Assembly: GCF_050624435.1 (NCBI RefSeq)
Contig: NC_134536.1
Coordinates: 130,788,758 to 130,852,757, forward strand
Reading direction: 5' to 3'
Origin: Tenrec ecaudatus
Lineage: Eukaryota > Chordata > Mammalia > Afrosoricida > Tenrecidae
Length of the DNA: 64,000 bases
The first letter of the stretch is position 1. The number at the start of each line of letters is the position of its first letter. The position numbers and the translations under genes were made by a program. This document shows positions 63,905-64,000 of this stretch, in pieces. Below the pieces are notes generated by a model, which was not told where the DNA came from, searched no databases, and saw only the letters and a program-made list of their open reading frames with translations.

Positions 63905-64000
63905 GTGGAGAGCAAATGTTTTGAGAATGATGAGGGCAAAGAATGTACAGATGTGCTTTACACAACTGATGTATACATGGATTGTGATGAGTTGTATGAG
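63905..64000 (+). mobile_element. L1-type LINE 3' end, cut by window edge
   Basis: AAGTGGAGAGCAAATGTTTT, then GAATGATGAGGGCAAAGAAT, the same tail as at 39255. Confidence 0.72.

Noticed and set aside
1-64000. CRISPR arrays, operons, riboswitches, rRNA genes
   Set aside because: The window is mammalian nuclear DNA; the only tRNA-like sequences are SINE heads, and no array of spaced direct repeats was seen.

Overview
The window is nuclear DNA from a placental mammal, most likely an afrotherian and within that group a tenrec (Echinops-like). The inference rests on two kinds of repeat. About forty copies of a tRNA-derived SINE of the AfroSINE type are scattered on both strands, alongside LINEs of the RTE clade that share the SINE's 3' tail. 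There are also four short hAT elements whose ends match the SPIN family, which I recall as horizontally transferred into tenrecs but not into mammals generally. Nothing prokaryotic is present, and most open frames are chance frames in GC-rich introns and repeats.

Layout, left to right. At 781-2173 (+) lie the last three coding exons of TREM2; its Ig-domain exon is off the left edge. At 12915-18049 (+) is a complete six-exon TREML1 (TLT-1). From 59655 down to 21627 (-) there are 28 phase-compatible exons of a soluble-adenylyl-cyclase paralog (ADCY10 family), lying tail to tail with TREML1. The order TREM2, TREML1, ADCY10-like matches human 6p21.1, where as I recall this slot holds the pseudogene ADCY10P1. 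Here the 28 exons join into one frame of 1,450 codons including the stop, without any nonsense codon. The first part of cyclase domain C1 (about 97 residues by ADCY10 numbering) was not found and is probably beyond 64 kb.

Three points stand out. First, the ADCY10-like frame is open, yet positions that carry catalysis or bicarbonate binding in ADCY10 are replaced (D99 to N, R176 to Q, K334 to R, N412 to S), while the Walker A and B motifs of the ATPase domain are kept. This looks like a retained pseudo-cyclase rather than a dead gene. Second, TREML1 has a TAG exactly where the ITIM tyrosine codon should be, so the predicted receptor ends just before its inhibitory motif although the rest of the gene is well kept. 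Third, a perfect 23-bp inverted repeat with a 41-base loop lies at 6638-6724 between TREM2 and TREML1.

The remaining sequence is introns and intergenic DNA filled with AfroSINEs, RTE and L1 LINE pieces, a dead mariner, two related LTRs resembling ERVL-MaLR, SPIN-like elements and microsatellites. TREM2 and TREML1 are myeloid and platelet Ig-superfamily receptors from one cluster. The ADCY10-like gene is a syntenic neighbour with no evident functional link to them.
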